Below are positions 1-9,253 of a stretch of DNA of 64,000 nucleotides, piece after piece; the stretch's first letter is position 1, and the number at the start of each line of letters is the position of its first letter. This DNA is from Anaerococcus pacaensis 9403502. GTDB taxonomy: Bacteria > Bacillota > Clostridia > Tissierellales > Peptoniphilaceae. Location: the NCBI GenBank assembly GCA_000308255.3, contig HG326668.1:101651-165650 (forward strand), in the 5' to 3' direction. Both the position numbers and the translations under genes were made by a program. The notes beneath the pieces were generated by a model. That model saw only the letters and a list, made by a program, of their open reading frames with translations. It searched no databases and was not told where the DNA came from.

Positions 1-662
1 GATTCAGGTTTGCTAAAATATTCATCCTTGCTTACTTTCCCACTTGATTTTCCCTTATCGATAGTCACTATACTATCTGAGAACCTATAGGCTTCATTTT
101 TATTATGGGTTACTATTATAGCTTCTGAGATGTATTTATCAATGACTTCTTTGACTTCTTTTTCAATTTTTATCTTAAGATATGTGTCAAGGGCTGCGAA
201 GGGCTCATCTAAGAGTAAGATTTCCGGCTGATTTACAAGTATTCTAGCTATCGCCACTCTCTGCCTTTCCCCACCAGAAATCACACTTGGGTACTTATTT
301 TTGATATGAGAAATGTGCATCTCTTCTAAAATTCTATCAATCATTTCAATAGAATTATCCCTAAGGCCAACTTTAACGTTCTCATAAACAGTGAAGTTGG
401 GGAAAAGAGCGTAGTCTTGGAAAAGATAACCTACCCTACGATCTTTTACTGGGAGATTAATATTATTATCCGAATCGAAGAGCACCCTATCATTTAAAAT
501 AATTTTTCCTGAATCTGGGGTGATGATGCCAGCTATTGATTTAAGGGTTAGGGTCTTGCCCATGCCGGACTGGCCTAGTAGGCCAAGGGTTTCGTGGTCG
601 ACCTTAAAGTCTACATCTAGGTTAAAGCCCTTAAATTCCTTTTTTATTTGGCAAATTAACAT
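1..662 (-). CDS. modC: Molybdate ABC transporter ATP-binding protein ModC (partial, C-terminus off the edge)
   Basis: ATPase that powers molybdate import with ModB and ModA on the cytoplasmic membrane. About 220 residues are visible from ATG at 662. The translation shows Walker A (GQSGMGKT, near residue 35), a Q-loop (LFQDYALF), the signature SGGERQRVAIA, Walker B ending LLLDEP and the H-loop histidine (VTHN). The usual C-terminal MOP/TOBE domain would lie outside the window. Its start overlaps the end of modB by 32 bp, which implies translational coupling. Substrate identity comes from the ModA and ModB neighbours. Confidence 0.9.
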   Translation of the reverse strand, partial: MLICQIKKEFKGFNLDVDFKVDHETLGLLGQSGMGKTLTLKSIAGIITPDSGKIILNDRVLFDSDNNINLPVKDRRVGYLFQDYALFPNFTVYENVKVGLRDNSIEMIDRILEEMHISHIKNKYPSVISGGERQRVAIARILVNQPEILLLDEPFAALDTYLKIKIEKEVKEVIDKYISEAIIVTHNKNEAYRFSDSIVTIDKGKSSGKVSKDEYFSKPE

Positions 663-1317
663 AAGCCCCCTCCCTGTGTTCGATTATATTTATGGCAAGT
701 AAGACCACAAAGGATATTAACACATTAATCACCACCCATTTATAGGCCAAAGCATCCTCACCTATGCGCCACATCTGGTAGACTGTAGTAGAAATGGTGG
801 CAGTTTTGCCTGGAGTATAGCCTGCTACCATGGATGTAGCTCCGTATTCACCGAGAGCTCTTGCAAAACTTAATATAACCCCAGCTAGGATCTCTTTTTT
901 ACAAACTGGCATGATGATTCTCCAAAATATCCACGAATCACTTTTTCCAAGTGTTTGTGCGGCGTATTTTAGGTTATAATCAAACGCTTCAAAAGCCCCT
1001 CTGGCAGTCCTATACATCAGCGGAAATGTAACTATAACTGTTGCAAAAATTGACGAATACCATTTCATAATAAGCGATATATTGTGGCTGGCTAAAAATT
1101 GCCCGAGGGCACTATTGACCCCCAGAGACTTTAATACAAAGAAACCAACAACCGTTGGCGGGAGCACTAGTGGCAGAGTTAATAGCACATCTAAGACTCC
1201 CTTGGTTATTGGTTTCATTTTTTTTATTTCATAGGCTAAAAATATACCGATAAAGAAAGTGATAACAGTTGATATCAGTGCAATCCTTATCGAATTAAAA
1301 AGTGGGAACAAATCCAT
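631..1317 (-). CDS. modB: Molybdate ABC transporter permease ModB
   Basis: Integral membrane subunit of the molybdate importer, 228 residues, the usual ModB length. Hydrophobic segments alternate through the protein, beginning with a helix at about residues 10-28. The cytoplasmic EAA loop carries the ModB-typical run ARALGEYGATSMVAG near residue 155-170. The ATG overlaps the modA stop codon as TAATG, and the 3' end overlaps modC by 32 bp, so the three genes form one modABC operon read leftwards. Family assignment is firm; tungstate instead of molybdate as substrate cannot be excluded from sequence. Confidence 0.9.
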   Translation of the reverse strand: MDLFPLFNSIRIALISTVITFFIGIFLAYEIKKMKPITKGVLDVLLTLPLVLPPTVVGFFVLKSLGVNSALGQFLASHNISLIMKWYSSIFATVIVTFPLMYRTARGAFEAFDYNLKYAAQTLGKSDSWIFWRIIMPVCKKEILAGVILSFARALGEYGATSMVAGYTPGKTATISTTVYQMWRIGEDALAYKWVVINVLISFVVLLAINIIEHREGAYVNLPNKKGI

Positions 1318-2096
1318 TATTTAACTACCTTAAAACCATATTTTTCAAATACCTTGCTAGCTTCATCTGTTTTTAAATAGTCGTAGAAAGCTTTTACCTC
1401 GTCCTTATTTTCACTATCTTTTACAATTCCCATTGGATATAAAATTCTGTTCTCAAACATAGATGGATCAGCCCTATCAACTACCTTAAGGCCAGCAGTA
1501 TTTGCGTCTGTAGCATAGATAATACCACACTCAACTGCACCCTCATTGATCCAAGACGAGACTTCTTTTACGTTTGAAGCAAAGGTAGCCTTAGCCTTAA
1601 TTTCATCCCAAACACCCATTTTAGTAAGAAGTTCTTCTGAATATTGGCCAACAGGTACATCAGCATTACCGAGGGCAATTGTAGATACCTTTTCAGTATT
1701 TAAGTCATCAAAGCTATTTATATCAAGAGTGCTATCTTTACGAGTAGCAAGAACCACTTCATTTTCTAATAAGTCTACATGGTTACTAACATCGATCTTA
1801 TCTCCCAATTCGTCCATTTGCTTTTTAGCTGCTGAAATGAATATATCAGAAGGAGCACCCTCTTCGATTTGGGTTTTTAGTGTCCCTGATGAATCAAAAT
1901 TGAAAGTTAATTTGGCATTTTTATACTGGTCAGCTATTTCATTTAATGCTTCTGTCATAGAGGCTGCTGCGAAAATTATCACTTCTTTTTCATAGGTACT
2001 TTGATCTGTATTACTTGGAGCATTGTTATCCACCCCACAGGATGAAATTGATAAAGCCATTAGGCCTAGGATAATTACTAGTAATGGTTTTCTCAT
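1317..2096 (-). CDS. modA: Molybdate-binding lipoprotein ModA
   Basis: Periplasmic-type solute-binding protein anchored as a lipoprotein, 259 residues. The start chosen is ATG at 2096: it is preceded by GGAGGT at 2101-2106 and opens a signal peptide ending in the lipobox LSISSC. A longer frame starting at 2141 has no such signal at its N-terminus. Family hallmarks are FAAASMTEALNEIA near the mature N-terminus, SSGTLKTQIEEGAPSDIFISA and the internal PVGQYSEE region. First gene of the modABC operon; a TATAAT-like box sits at 2125-2130, without a convincing -35. Confidence 0.93.
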   Translation of the reverse strand: MRKPLLVIILGLMALSISSCGVDNNAPSNTDQSTYEKEVIIFAAASMTEALNEIADQYKNAKLTFNFDSSGTLKTQIEEGAPSDIFISAAKKQMDELGDKIDVSNHVDLLENEVVLATRKDSTLDINSFDDLNTEKVSTIALGNADVPVGQYSEELLTKMGVWDEIKAKATFASNVKEVSSWINEGAVECGIIYATDANTAGLKVVDRADPSMFENRILYPMGIVKDSENKDEVKAFYDYLKTDEASKVFEKYGFKVVK

Positions 2097-2185
2097 AATA
2101 ACCTCCGGATATAAACTATTAATTATTATACCATCTTTCATATTAATAGAATATAAAGTATGATAGATTTATTAAGGAGAAAAAA

Positions 2186-3199
2186 ATGAAAAACATTGTT
2201 ATACCAGAAGGATACCAATCCGACCCAGACTTATACACCACACAATTACTCATAAAAGAAATCAAAGATTATTTTCAAATAAATCTTGCCAACAACTTAA
2301 ATTTAAAGAGAGTATCTGCCCCACTTTTTGTATCAGTGGAATCAGGGCTTAACGACAACTTAAATGGTTTTGAAGGTCCTGTAATATTTGATGTACCAAA
2401 TGCAGACAGGGCTGAGCTTGAAATCGTCCATTCGCTTGCCAAATGGAAGCGCTACGCTTTAAAGAAATACAATTTCAAAGCCCACGAGGGCCTATATACG
2501 GACATGAACGCTATCAGACGCTGTGAAGAACCAGATAATACCCACTCATTTTACGTCGATCAATGGGACTGGGAATTAATCATGGATGAGGCCGACCGCG
2601 ATGAAGTTTATCTAAAAAGAGTGGTAGAAGTAATTTATAGAACTCTCAAATCGCTTGATGAATATCTCTGCACCCTTGTGCCAGAGCGCCACAAGCTATT
2701 GCGTGATCATATAACCTTTATCACTAGCCAAGAGCTCCTAGATAAGTACCCAGATGTCAAAGACAGCACCGAACGCGAAAGACTAGCTGCAAAAGAATAC
2801 GGGGCAATATTTCTCATGCAAATAGGCGGTAAGCTTTCAAATGGAGAAAAGCACGACAACAGGGCCCCAGACTACGACGACTGGCTATTAAATGGCGATA
2901 TCATAGTCTATAACCCAATCCTAGATGACCAGCTAGAATTATCTTCTATGGGCATTCGCGTAAATCCTCATAGACTAAACGAGCAATTAAAACTTACTGG
3001 CAACCTTGATAGACTAAAATACGACTACCACAAGATGCTACTAGATGGCAAGCTCCCACAAACTGTTGGTGGTGGTATAGGCCAATCAAGGCTATGTATG
3101 TTCTTTTTACAAAAGGCTCACATTGGCGAAGTTCAAGTATCATATTGGCCAGATGATATGAGACGAGCACTTGAAAATAAAGGTATATCACTTTTATAA
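2186..3199 (+). CDS. asnA: Aspartate-ammonia ligase (ammonia-dependent asparagine synthetase)
   Basis: Cytoplasmic enzyme that makes asparagine from aspartate, ammonia and ATP, giving AMP and pyrophosphate. The 337-residue length matches AsnA, a class II aminoacyl-tRNA-synthetase-like fold. Recognisable stretches are SVESGLNDNLNGFE, IVHSLAKWKRYAL, GLYTDMNAIRR, DQWDWE and the C-terminal GGGIGQSRLCMFFL motif. RBS AAGGAG lies just before the ATG. It stands alone on the plus strand, divergent from modA, and ends at a hairpin terminator. Confidence 0.96.
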   Translation: MKNIVIPEGYQSDPDLYTTQLLIKEIKDYFQINLANNLNLKRVSAPLFVSVESGLNDNLNGFEGPVIFDVPNADRAELEIVHSLAKWKRYALKKYNFKAHEGLYTDMNAIRRCEEPDNTHSFYVDQWDWELIMDEADRDEVYLKRVVEVIYRTLKSLDEYLCTLVPERHKLLRDHITFITSQELLDKYPDVKDSTERERLAAKEYGAIFLMQIGGKLSNGEKHDNRAPDYDDWLLNGDIIVYNPILDDQLELSSMGIRVNPHRLNEQLKLTGNLDRLKYDYHKMLLDGKLPQTVGGGIGQSRLCMFFLQKAHIGEVQVSYWPDDMRRALENKGISLL

Positions 3200-3205
3200 A
3201 ACATC

Positions 3206-3240
3206 ACCCCTTAGAGGATAACCTATAAGGGGTAATTTTT
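3206..3240 (+). terminator. Rho-independent terminator after asnA
   Basis: ACCCCTTA at 3206-3213 pairs with TAAGGGGT at 3226-3233, followed by AATTTTT. It lies between asnA and the convergent ABC gene. Confidence 0.8.
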
Positions 3241-3976
3241 ATGAGTTTTCAAGTTTTTTAGCTATGTCCCTTTTGTATGCTAAAAATTCATCAGATAACT
3301 TGAAATCTTCATTTCTATTTTTTTCTTTAATAACTACATCATCGTGGAGCTTGCCATCAGTCTTTAATATCAATACCCTGTCTGACAGATATATGGCCTC
3401 ATCTATATCATGCGATATAAAAATGCCTGTCATCTCGTATTTTTTTATAATATCTAAAAACCAATCATGGAGCTTATCTTTGGTAAGCTTATCTAGGGCA
3501 GAAAATGGCTCATCGAGGAGGATTAGTGGTTCCTTGTTAAGATAGGTACGTAGGAGAGCGACTCTTTGTCTCATCCCACCTGATAGTTCTCTAGGAAACC
3601 TATCTTCTTGTCCAGCTAGACCAAACTCTTCAAAGTAAGAGCTAGCCACTTCTCTAGCTTCTTTCTTATCCATCCCCTTGACCCTTAGAGCAAGGCCTGC
3701 ATTATCTACTACTTTCATATGGTCAAACAAGAGGTCTTTTTGTAGCATGTATGATACATGCCCTGTTTCTCCCGTGGTGTTTTCACCATTTATATATACC
3801 TCTCCGCTATTTGGCATGAGGTTACCGGAGATGATATTAAATATAGTTGATTTACCAGTACCACTTACCCCTAATAGACCAACAATTTCGCCCTTCTTGA
3901 CCTCAAAAGATATGCCATTAAGCACATCTTTATCGCCAAATGACTTGTATATATCAGTTAATTTTAATACATTCAT
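3239..3976 (-). CDS. ABC transporter ATP-binding protein, thiamine-precursor (ThiZ-like) transporter
   Basis: ATPase of the SsuB/TauB/ThiZ class, 245 residues. Walker A is GVSGTGKST, the Q-loop lies in SYMLQKDLLFDH, the signature is LSGGMRQRVALLRT, Walker B is LILLDEPFSALD, and the switch histidine is in FISHD. The ATG overlaps the stop of the substrate-binding protein. It is the last gene of a four-gene operon under a TPP riboswitch, so the cargo is most likely a thiamine pyrimidine precursor such as HMP or formylaminopyrimidine. The cargo is inferred from context; the ATPase family alone does not set it. Confidence 0.85.
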   Translation of the reverse strand: MNVLKLTDIYKSFGDKDVLNGISFEVKKGEIVGLLGVSGTGKSTIFNIISGNLMPNSGEVYINGENTTGETGHVSYMLQKDLLFDHMKVVDNAGLALRVKGMDKKEAREVASSYFEEFGLAGQEDRFPRELSGGMRQRVALLRTYLNKEPLILLDEPFSALDKLTKDKLHDWFLDIIKKYEMTGIFISHDIDEAIYLSDRVLILKTDGKLHDDVVIKEKNRNEDFKLSDEFLAYKRDIAKKLENS

Positions 3977-5064
3977 TCTACAAATTCGTTAGTAAAGCCA
4001 GCATTTATATCAAGGGCTTCGTCTACTAATTCATTTTCATTTAACCAATTAAAGTATTTAGCCCAGCGCTCTCCGACAAATACACCCCAAACAGGAGCAT
4101 CAGCTTTATATTCATTTGCTAAAAATTCTTGAGAGGCATATACTAGGTCGCTATCAAGTGAGTTGTCTGCAGCTAGAAGGATATCTGCAGCTTCTTTTGG
4201 ATTTGCTATAGCGTATTCATAGCCTTCTCTAGTTGCTTCGATAAAGTCTTTGATGAAGTCTTTTTCATTTGCAACTAGATCGTTATTTGCAATTAGCACT
4301 GGAGTGTAGAAATCAAATGTGTCATCGATATCTTTAAAGTTCCAATAATCTACGGCATAATCTTGTATATCAGCACTTACCTTACCCCAACCTTCAAATA
4401 CCCATATAGCATCTGTTTGGTCTTCCCTAAGGGCTGCTACTTCATCTAGTGGTGTAGCTGGAATGAGGCTAAGCTTTTCAAAATCTCCCCCATCTTCTTC
4501 CATTACCTGTCTGATTGTATTTAACTCAACAGGTGAGTTCCATGTAGAATATCTCTTGCCTTCAAGGCCCTTAGGAGTATCGATTCCTTCGCCAGCGCGA
4601 GCCATGATACCAGATGTATTGTGTTGTAAAATTGCTGCTATAGCTGTGATTGGCATAGCCGCTTCACCTGATAGGACGTTAGCCATAGAGTCTTGGTAAG
4701 AAACACCGAAGTCAGCTCTGCCAGATGCAACTAAGGCTTCAGCTCCATCTTCAGGTGGTTGTACAATTTCAATATCTAAACCCCTAGCTTCATAATATCC
4801 CATATCTTTAGCTACATAAAGGCCGGTGTGGTTGGTATTTGGAGTGTAGTCTAGAACTACAGTTACTTTTCTTAGATTTGCATGCTCTGCTACTTCTTCT
4901 TCGGCATTATCTTCAGTTGTTGGCGCATCAATATCTTCGTTTGTTTTCTCCTCTACTGTTTCTACAGGTTGACTTTCAGTATTTTGAGCCTCTTGTGATG
5001 ATTGACCGCATGCTGTAAAGCTAAATAGAGCTGCTACAGCTAAAGTTAAAATTTTCTTGTTCAT
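3973..5064 (-). CDS. NMT1/THI5-like substrate-binding lipoprotein (thiamine-precursor ABC transporter)
   Basis: Secreted solute-binding lipoprotein, 363 residues, of the ThiY/NMT1-THI5-like family. Start is ATG at 5064, with AGAAAGGAAT before it and the lipobox FTAC near residue 20; a frame beginning at 5085 overlaps the permease and would spoil the signal peptide. After an acidic, glutamate-rich linker the mature domain opens with VVLDYTPNTNHTGLYVAKDMGYYEARGLDI, typical of the family. It follows the permease stop by one base. Binding of HMP-type pyrimidines is inferred from family plus riboswitch. Confidence 0.87.
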   Translation of the reverse strand: MNKKILTLAVAALFSFTACGQSSQEAQNTESQPVETVEEKTNEDIDAPTTEDNAEEEVAEHANLRKVTVVLDYTPNTNHTGLYVAKDMGYYEARGLDIEIVQPPEDGAEALVASGRADFGVSYQDSMANVLSGEAAMPITAIAAILQHNTSGIMARAGEGIDTPKGLEGKRYSTWNSPVELNTIRQVMEEDGGDFEKLSLIPATPLDEVAALREDQTDAIWVFEGWGKVSADIQDYAVDYWNFKDIDDTFDFYTPVLIANNDLVANEKDFIKDFIEATREGYEYAIANPKEAADILLAADNSLDSDLVYASQEFLANEYKADAPVWGVFVGERWAKYFNWLNENELVDEALDINAGFTNEFVE

Positions 5065-5065
5065 A

Positions 5066-5857
5066 TTATTCCTTTCTTGATACATAATTCCATTTTAAAA
5101 CTGATCTTTCAATCAGTGCCACTATTCCTACTAGGACCATACTTAGTATGGAAGTGATGATTATTACAGCAAACATCTTATCGAGGGCATAGGCCTTGCG
5201 GACCCTAGTCATATATACTCCAAGCCCCTTGAAACCGCCGAGCCATTCACTTACCACTGCTGATATGACAGCATATGATGTCGATATCTTAAGCGAAGAG
5301 AAAAAGCTTGGACCTATCATAGGTATTTTGGCATACTTATATTTTTGCAGTTCACTAGCCTTCATACTGTCTAATAGTACTAAATAATCCTTATCTATTT
5401 GCTGGAGAGCATCATAGACCCCCATGGCTATTGGATAAAAAGTGGTTAAGACTATGAGGATGACCTTAGGTAACATCTCGTAACCAAACCATATTACTAG
5501 TATTGGCGCTATTGCCACAGTAGGTATGGTTTGTGATAAGACTATAAAGGGATAGAAGGCAGATCTAATTAGCCTAAACCTATCCATCAGTATTGCTAAT
5601 ACAAAACCCAAGACAACCCCAATAGCAAGCCCTACTATCGTCTCTTTCATGGTGACTAAGGAATGGTCAAATAAAATATCCGCCTCCCTAGTTAGGACAT
5701 GTAAAATATCAGTGGGTGAAGGGAGGATGTATCTTTCCACCACTCCGGTTTCAACCACAAATTGCCAGATTACTAGCAGTATGATAAGTAGGCCTAGGGG
5801 AACTAACTTATTTTCTAAATTTCTTTGTCTTTTTTTCACTTGTCCAAGCTTCCGCAT
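5066..5857 (-). CDS. ABC transporter permease, thiamine-precursor (ThiX-like) transporter
   Basis: Integral membrane permease of the SsuC/TauC/ThiX class, 263 residues with about six transmembrane segments, the first at roughly residues 17-35. The EAA loop reads MKASELQKYKYAKIPMIGPSFFSSL near residue 170. Its start lies inside the end of the preceding thiamine-binding protein gene (50 bp overlap), and its stop is one base before the substrate-binding protein start. Position 2 in the TPP-riboswitch operon. Confidence 0.87.
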   Translation of the reverse strand: MRKLGQVKKRQRNLENKLVPLGLLIILLVIWQFVVETGVVERYILPSPTDILHVLTREADILFDHSLVTMKETIVGLAIGVVLGFVLAILMDRFRLIRSAFYPFIVLSQTIPTVAIAPILVIWFGYEMLPKVILIVLTTFYPIAMGVYDALQQIDKDYLVLLDSMKASELQKYKYAKIPMIGPSFFSSLKISTSYAVISAVVSEWLGGFKGLGVYMTRVRKAYALDKMFAVIIITSILSMVLVGIVALIERSVLKWNYVSRKE

Positions 5858-6101
5858 CCTTCATAAAACTAATTTTGGTATAGCACATAAAGCCATCTAG
5901 GTCTTCATCTAGCATAATCTTGTTGCACTCCTTGATAAGATCCATAAGCTGATCGAACTCACCTTCGACAGTAGTCTCAAATGGACCTACTTCGTATGAT
6001 AAGCCTGTACTCTCGATATAATATATCACCTTATCCACTTTATCAGTGATATCGTCTACTTCCGTAAATGGCAATACTTGTATTGCAACAGAACCTTTCA
6101 T
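5808..6101 (-). CDS. Thiamine-binding MTH1187/YkoF-like protein (DUF77)
   Basis: Small cytoplasmic ferredoxin-like-fold protein of the MTH1187/YqgV family, 97 residues. Matching stretches are VAIQVLPFTEVDD, VDKVIYYIESTGLSYEVGPFETTVEGEFD. Family members bind thiamine or hydroxymethylpyrimidine and often sit in thiamine transport operons. It is the first gene after the TPP riboswitch, with RBS AAGGAGG directly before the ATG at 6101. Its 3' end overlaps the permease start by 50 bp. Confidence 0.88.
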   Translation of the reverse strand: MKGSVAIQVLPFTEVDDITDKVDKVIYYIESTGLSYEVGPFETTVEGEFDQLMDLIKECNKIMLDEDLDGFMCYTKISFMKDAEAWTSEKKTKKFRK

Positions 6102-6116
6102 ATGTCCTCCTTATAT

Positions 6117-6141
6117 AAAAAAATCCTAGGCAAAACCTAGG
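6117..6141 (-). terminator. Riboswitch expression-platform terminator
   Basis: On the minus strand CCTAGG (6136-6141) pairs with CCTAGG (6125-6130), followed by a run of seven U (6117-6123). It sits between the TPP aptamer and the first gene, so the switch probably acts by premature termination. Confidence 0.85.
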
Positions 6142-6154
6142 TTAGTAAATAATT

Positions 6155-6234
6155 ACTGCTTCCTTACGACGGTCTTAGCCGTATCAAGTTTGAAGGGTTG
6201 ATCTAATGATCTCTCAGCTATCGCACCCCTAGCC
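6155..6234 (-). promoter_or_regulatory. TPP riboswitch (THI element)
   Basis: The minus strand carries the hallmark aptamer segments: GGCTAGGGGTGC, then GCTGAGAG, then ACCC, then CTTGATACGGCTAAGACCGTCG and a closing GGAAGCAG. These match the P1/P2/P3 and pyrophosphate-sensing helices of the TPP class. It lies between a good promoter and an intrinsic terminator ahead of the thiamine-precursor transporter operon. Confidence 0.96.
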
Positions 6235-6244
6235 TTATAAGTAG

Positions 6245-6272
6245 ATTATAGTCTTAAGAATCCTTTTTGCAA
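6245..6272 (-). promoter_or_regulatory. Promoter of the TPP-controlled transporter operon
   Basis: TTGCAA at 6267-6272, a 16-base spacer, and TATAAT (read on the minus strand) at 6245-6250. The predicted start lies just before the riboswitch P1 helix. Confidence 0.8.
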
Positions 6273-6276
6273 ATTA

Positions 6277-8073
6277 TTAGCTATCTGCCATATATTCACT
6301 AATCTCAGCTATGAATATATCTCCATACTGCATAAATTTCTTATCCCCTACCCCCTTGATTTGTAAGAATTTCTCTTCAGTATCCGGCTTATAGGTAGCC
6401 ATTTCCTTTAAAGAAGCATCTGAGAATATAATAAAGGGTGGGACGTTTCTTTTTCTGGAAAGCTCTAGCCTTACTTTTTTTAGCTGGCTAAAGAGCTTGT
6501 CATCGTAGCCCGCTTCATTATCTTTTAATGAATTAGCATTAAGTTTTGATCTGTCCTCAATTGTTTTACTTACAAATATTTTTGTTTCGTCATATAGGAT
6601 TTCTTTAGACTTTTCAGTTAGTTTTAAAACTGGATAGGTCCCTCCAGATACTCTAATGTAGCCGTCTGCTACTAGAGTCCCTATTAGGTCTTTGATGTAC
6701 TTATCTGATTTGTCTTTCATAATCCCGTAGGTAGAGACCTGGTCTAGGTTTTTCTCCATAGCTTTTTTGCTGGTAGAACCTCTGAGACATTCAGATATGG
6801 TTGATGACCCGTATCTTTGGTCTAGCCTATAAATGCATGAAAGGATTTTCTGGCTATCTATAGTGGCGTCGGTTTTCGTGACATCAGATAGGCAATTGCT
6901 ACAGTTATCGCAATAAGTCATCGATTCTTGGCCAAAATAATCCAGAATAAATCCACGCAGGCAGGAGCTAGTGTTTACGTAGTTTGTAATTATTTGTAAT
7001 TTCTCAAGTTGATAAGCCCTATATTTAGGGTTTTGGGTTTGGTTGATGAGAAACTTATTTAATACTATGTCTTGGCCATTATAAAGTAGGATACAGTCGG
7101 CATTTTCACCATCGCGACCCGCACGACCGGCCTCCTGGTAGTAGGATTCCATGTCCTTGGGCATGTTATAATGGATTACAAAGCGGACATTGGACTTATC
7201 TATGCCCATGCCAAAGGCATTAGTGGCTACAATTAGCTTTTTCCTGTCATAAATAAAGTCATCTTGGTTTTTATTTCTAGCTTCCTCTGTCATCCCTGCA
7301 TGGTATTTGGCAACTGGTATACCCAAGTTTTTGATAAACTTAGCCAGTTCATCTACTCTCTTTCTTGTCCCTGCATAGATGATGCCTGCCTCATCTTTGT
7401 GGTCGGTGATATAAGTTTTGATAAATTTTTGCTTATCTTTGGGTTTTTCTACTAAAAATCTTAAATTTTCCCTATCGAAACCTGTTACTTTTACAAAGGG
7501 ATCCAATAGGTCGAGATTTTTTATTATGTCATCTCTAACTTCCTTGGTGGCTGTAGCTGTGAAAGCTGCTACAGGGATATCACCCAGTAGGTCGTATATT
7601 TGAGGAATAAGCTTATAGCTTGGTCTAAAGTCATGGCCCCATTGGCTGATACAGTGGGCCTCGTCTACTGCTATAAAGCTTACATCAATATCTGAGATAA
7701 AGTTTAAGAAAAAGTCACTGTCTAGTCTTTCTGGAGATATATAAAGAATTTTTACATCACCACGTTTTATTTCACGTAAGGTCTCTGTGTATTCTTCCCT
7801 AGACTGGCTGGAGTTTAGGTATGATGCAGCTATCCCGTCTTCATTTAGGGCATCGACTTGGTCTTTCATAAGAGATATGAGCGGAGAGATGACTAAAGTT
7901 AGCCCATCATTCATCAGGGCTGGGAGCTGATAGCAAATAGATTTTCCTCCGCCTGTTGGTAAGACTCCAAGCACATCTTTGCCAGCTAAAATCTCCTCTA
8001 TGATTTCAGCTTGGCCTTCCCTAAAGGAATCGTAGCCGAAATATTTTTTTAGATTTTTGACTAATTTGTTCAT
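6277..8073 (-). CDS. recQ: ATP-dependent DNA helicase RecQ
   Basis: 3'-5' DNA helicase for recombination and fork repair, 598 residues, full RecQ length. The N-terminal RecA domain has the Q-motif FREGQ, Walker A GVLPTGGGKS near residue 40 and the DEAH box VDEAHC near 137. The second domain ends with motif VI QEAGRAGRDG. The RecQ-Ct zinc cysteines are visible as CLRG...YCDNCSNC around 370-395, and a C-terminal HRDC domain covers roughly 515-590. Monocistronic: a terminator-like hairpin precedes it and the thi promoter follows. Confidence 0.96.
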   Translation of the reverse strand: MNKLVKNLKKYFGYDSFREGQAEIIEEILAGKDVLGVLPTGGGKSICYQLPALMNDGLTLVISPLISLMKDQVDALNEDGIAASYLNSSQSREEYTETLREIKRGDVKILYISPERLDSDFFLNFISDIDVSFIAVDEAHCISQWGHDFRPSYKLIPQIYDLLGDIPVAAFTATATKEVRDDIIKNLDLLDPFVKVTGFDRENLRFLVEKPKDKQKFIKTYITDHKDEAGIIYAGTRKRVDELAKFIKNLGIPVAKYHAGMTEEARNKNQDDFIYDRKKLIVATNAFGMGIDKSNVRFVIHYNMPKDMESYYQEAGRAGRDGENADCILLYNGQDIVLNKFLINQTQNPKYRAYQLEKLQIITNYVNTSSCLRGFILDYFGQESMTYCDNCSNCLSDVTKTDATIDSQKILSCIYRLDQRYGSSTISECLRGSTSKKAMEKNLDQVSTYGIMKDKSDKYIKDLIGTLVADGYIRVSGGTYPVLKLTEKSKEILYDETKIFVSKTIEDRSKLNANSLKDNEAGYDDKLFSQLKKVRLELSRKRNVPPFIIFSDASLKEMATYKPDTEEKFLQIKGVGDKKFMQYGDIFIAEISEYMADS

Positions 8074-8077
8074 ATAG

Positions 8078-8113
8078 CAAAAAAATAATTAAGCTCATAA
8101 GAACTTAATTATT
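8078..8113 (-). terminator. Terminator ending the long 15421-8105 operon
   Basis: On the minus strand AATAATTAAG (8104-8113) pairs with CTTAATTATT (8084-8093), followed by U residues. It separates the DUF4097 gene from recQ. Confidence 0.8.
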
Positions 8114-9253
8114 TCCTCCCTCTGTTTCTGTCTGTTGTTCTTCAGTCGGGATGTTACCCACATCTCCTGGGTCTACTTCGATTGTTTCTTCCTCTTCTTC
8201 AGTGTCTTCTACATTTATATATTCGTATTCTGATTCTTCTTCCTTATCGAGCAGGGTTTCGTTGGTGATGTATTCTTCCTCATCTAAGATCGCACCCTCG
8301 CCCTTGTTAAAGATGATATCGCCCACCTTGGTACGGACTTCTATATCCTTTTGGCCGTCAGATTCTTTTCTAAATCCGTCTTTGATATTCCTATATGAAA
8401 TATTTCCAAGGATGAAGTTTCCTACATCTAGGCTTGCTCTAACATTATAGTTATTTATACTATCATCAGCTGAAATGATAATGTCCCCACTTTGGGTCCT
8501 AAAGTCAGATCTAGCCCCTAGGGTTCCATCAGTTATAATGATATCACCCACAGTTGTCTGTAAGCTGGTATTTAAAAGTTCGGTCTTATTTAAGATTATA
8601 TCACCTATCTCATTTGAAACCGCCCCACCAAAGAATGAGTTGTCAAAGCTAATATGACCTGATTTAACCTTTAGATCTAGGTGTCTGGCTTCAAGGTCTG
8701 TAATCTTTACATCGCCTGCACCCACACTTGCCTTTATCTCATCTATAGGACTATCAGCAGGCAAAAATATCCTTACTATTTGAATCTTGTTGCGCATATT
8801 TAGCTCTTGGCCTCTGATGTCTGATTTTAGGGTCAGTTCACCATTGTCATAGGATACATCTAGTGTATAAACATCCTCCTCACCCCTATATAGGTGGGTG
8901 TATTCGATATACGGATTGGTGTTTGATTTTTGTATCCTGAGGTCGGCTGTTGCAAGGTCTATATTTATTTTTTTGATTTGATTGAGGTCTACTCTCATTA
9001 TATTTGACCCAGTATACGAATTTTGATCTACTTCTTCGCTAGTTAAAGTGATTTCATTTCTGGAAGACTTTTGGTCATTGTAAAAATATAAGGCGATTGC
9101 TGCTATTGCAGCTATAATAACAAAAATAGCAATATTTCTGTTTCGTTTTCTGTGAGAAGTCTTTTTTCTCTTTTTCGCCTTAGGATTTATCTCATCATCT
9201 ATTATTTCTTCGATTTCTTCATCATATTCTAAATTTTCATTATTGTCTGTCAT
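8105..9253 (-). CDS. Membrane-anchored DUF4097 (adhesin-like beta-repeat) protein
   Basis: 382 residues from ATG at 9253 (GGGGAAGA upstream). An acidic N-terminus and a basic patch (KAKKRKKTSHRKRNRN) lead into one transmembrane helix near residues 40-57. An extracellular DUF4097 beta-helix-like repeat domain follows; repeated turns such as VGAGDVKITD, KSGHISFD, EIGDIIL, TVGDIII and QSGDIIIS are spaced about 18-20 residues apart. The tail is Glu/Thr-rich and disordered-looking. LiaG-type homologues are linked to envelope stress. The start overlaps the previous gene by 14 bp. Function here is unknown. Confidence 0.8.
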   Translation of the reverse strand: MTDNNENLEYDEEIEEIIDDEINPKAKKRKKTSHRKRNRNIAIFVIIAAIAAIALYFYNDQKSSRNEITLTSEEVDQNSYTGSNIMRVDLNQIKKINIDLATADLRIQKSNTNPYIEYTHLYRGEEDVYTLDVSYDNGELTLKSDIRGQELNMRNKIQIVRIFLPADSPIDEIKASVGAGDVKITDLEARHLDLKVKSGHISFDNSFFGGAVSNEIGDIILNKTELLNTSLQTTVGDIIITDGTLGARSDFRTQSGDIIISADDSINNYNVRASLDVGNFILGNISYRNIKDGFRKESDGQKDIEVRTKVGDIIFNKGEGAILDEEEYITNETLLDKEEESEYEYINVEDTEEEEETIEVDPGDVGNIPTEEQQTETEGGNN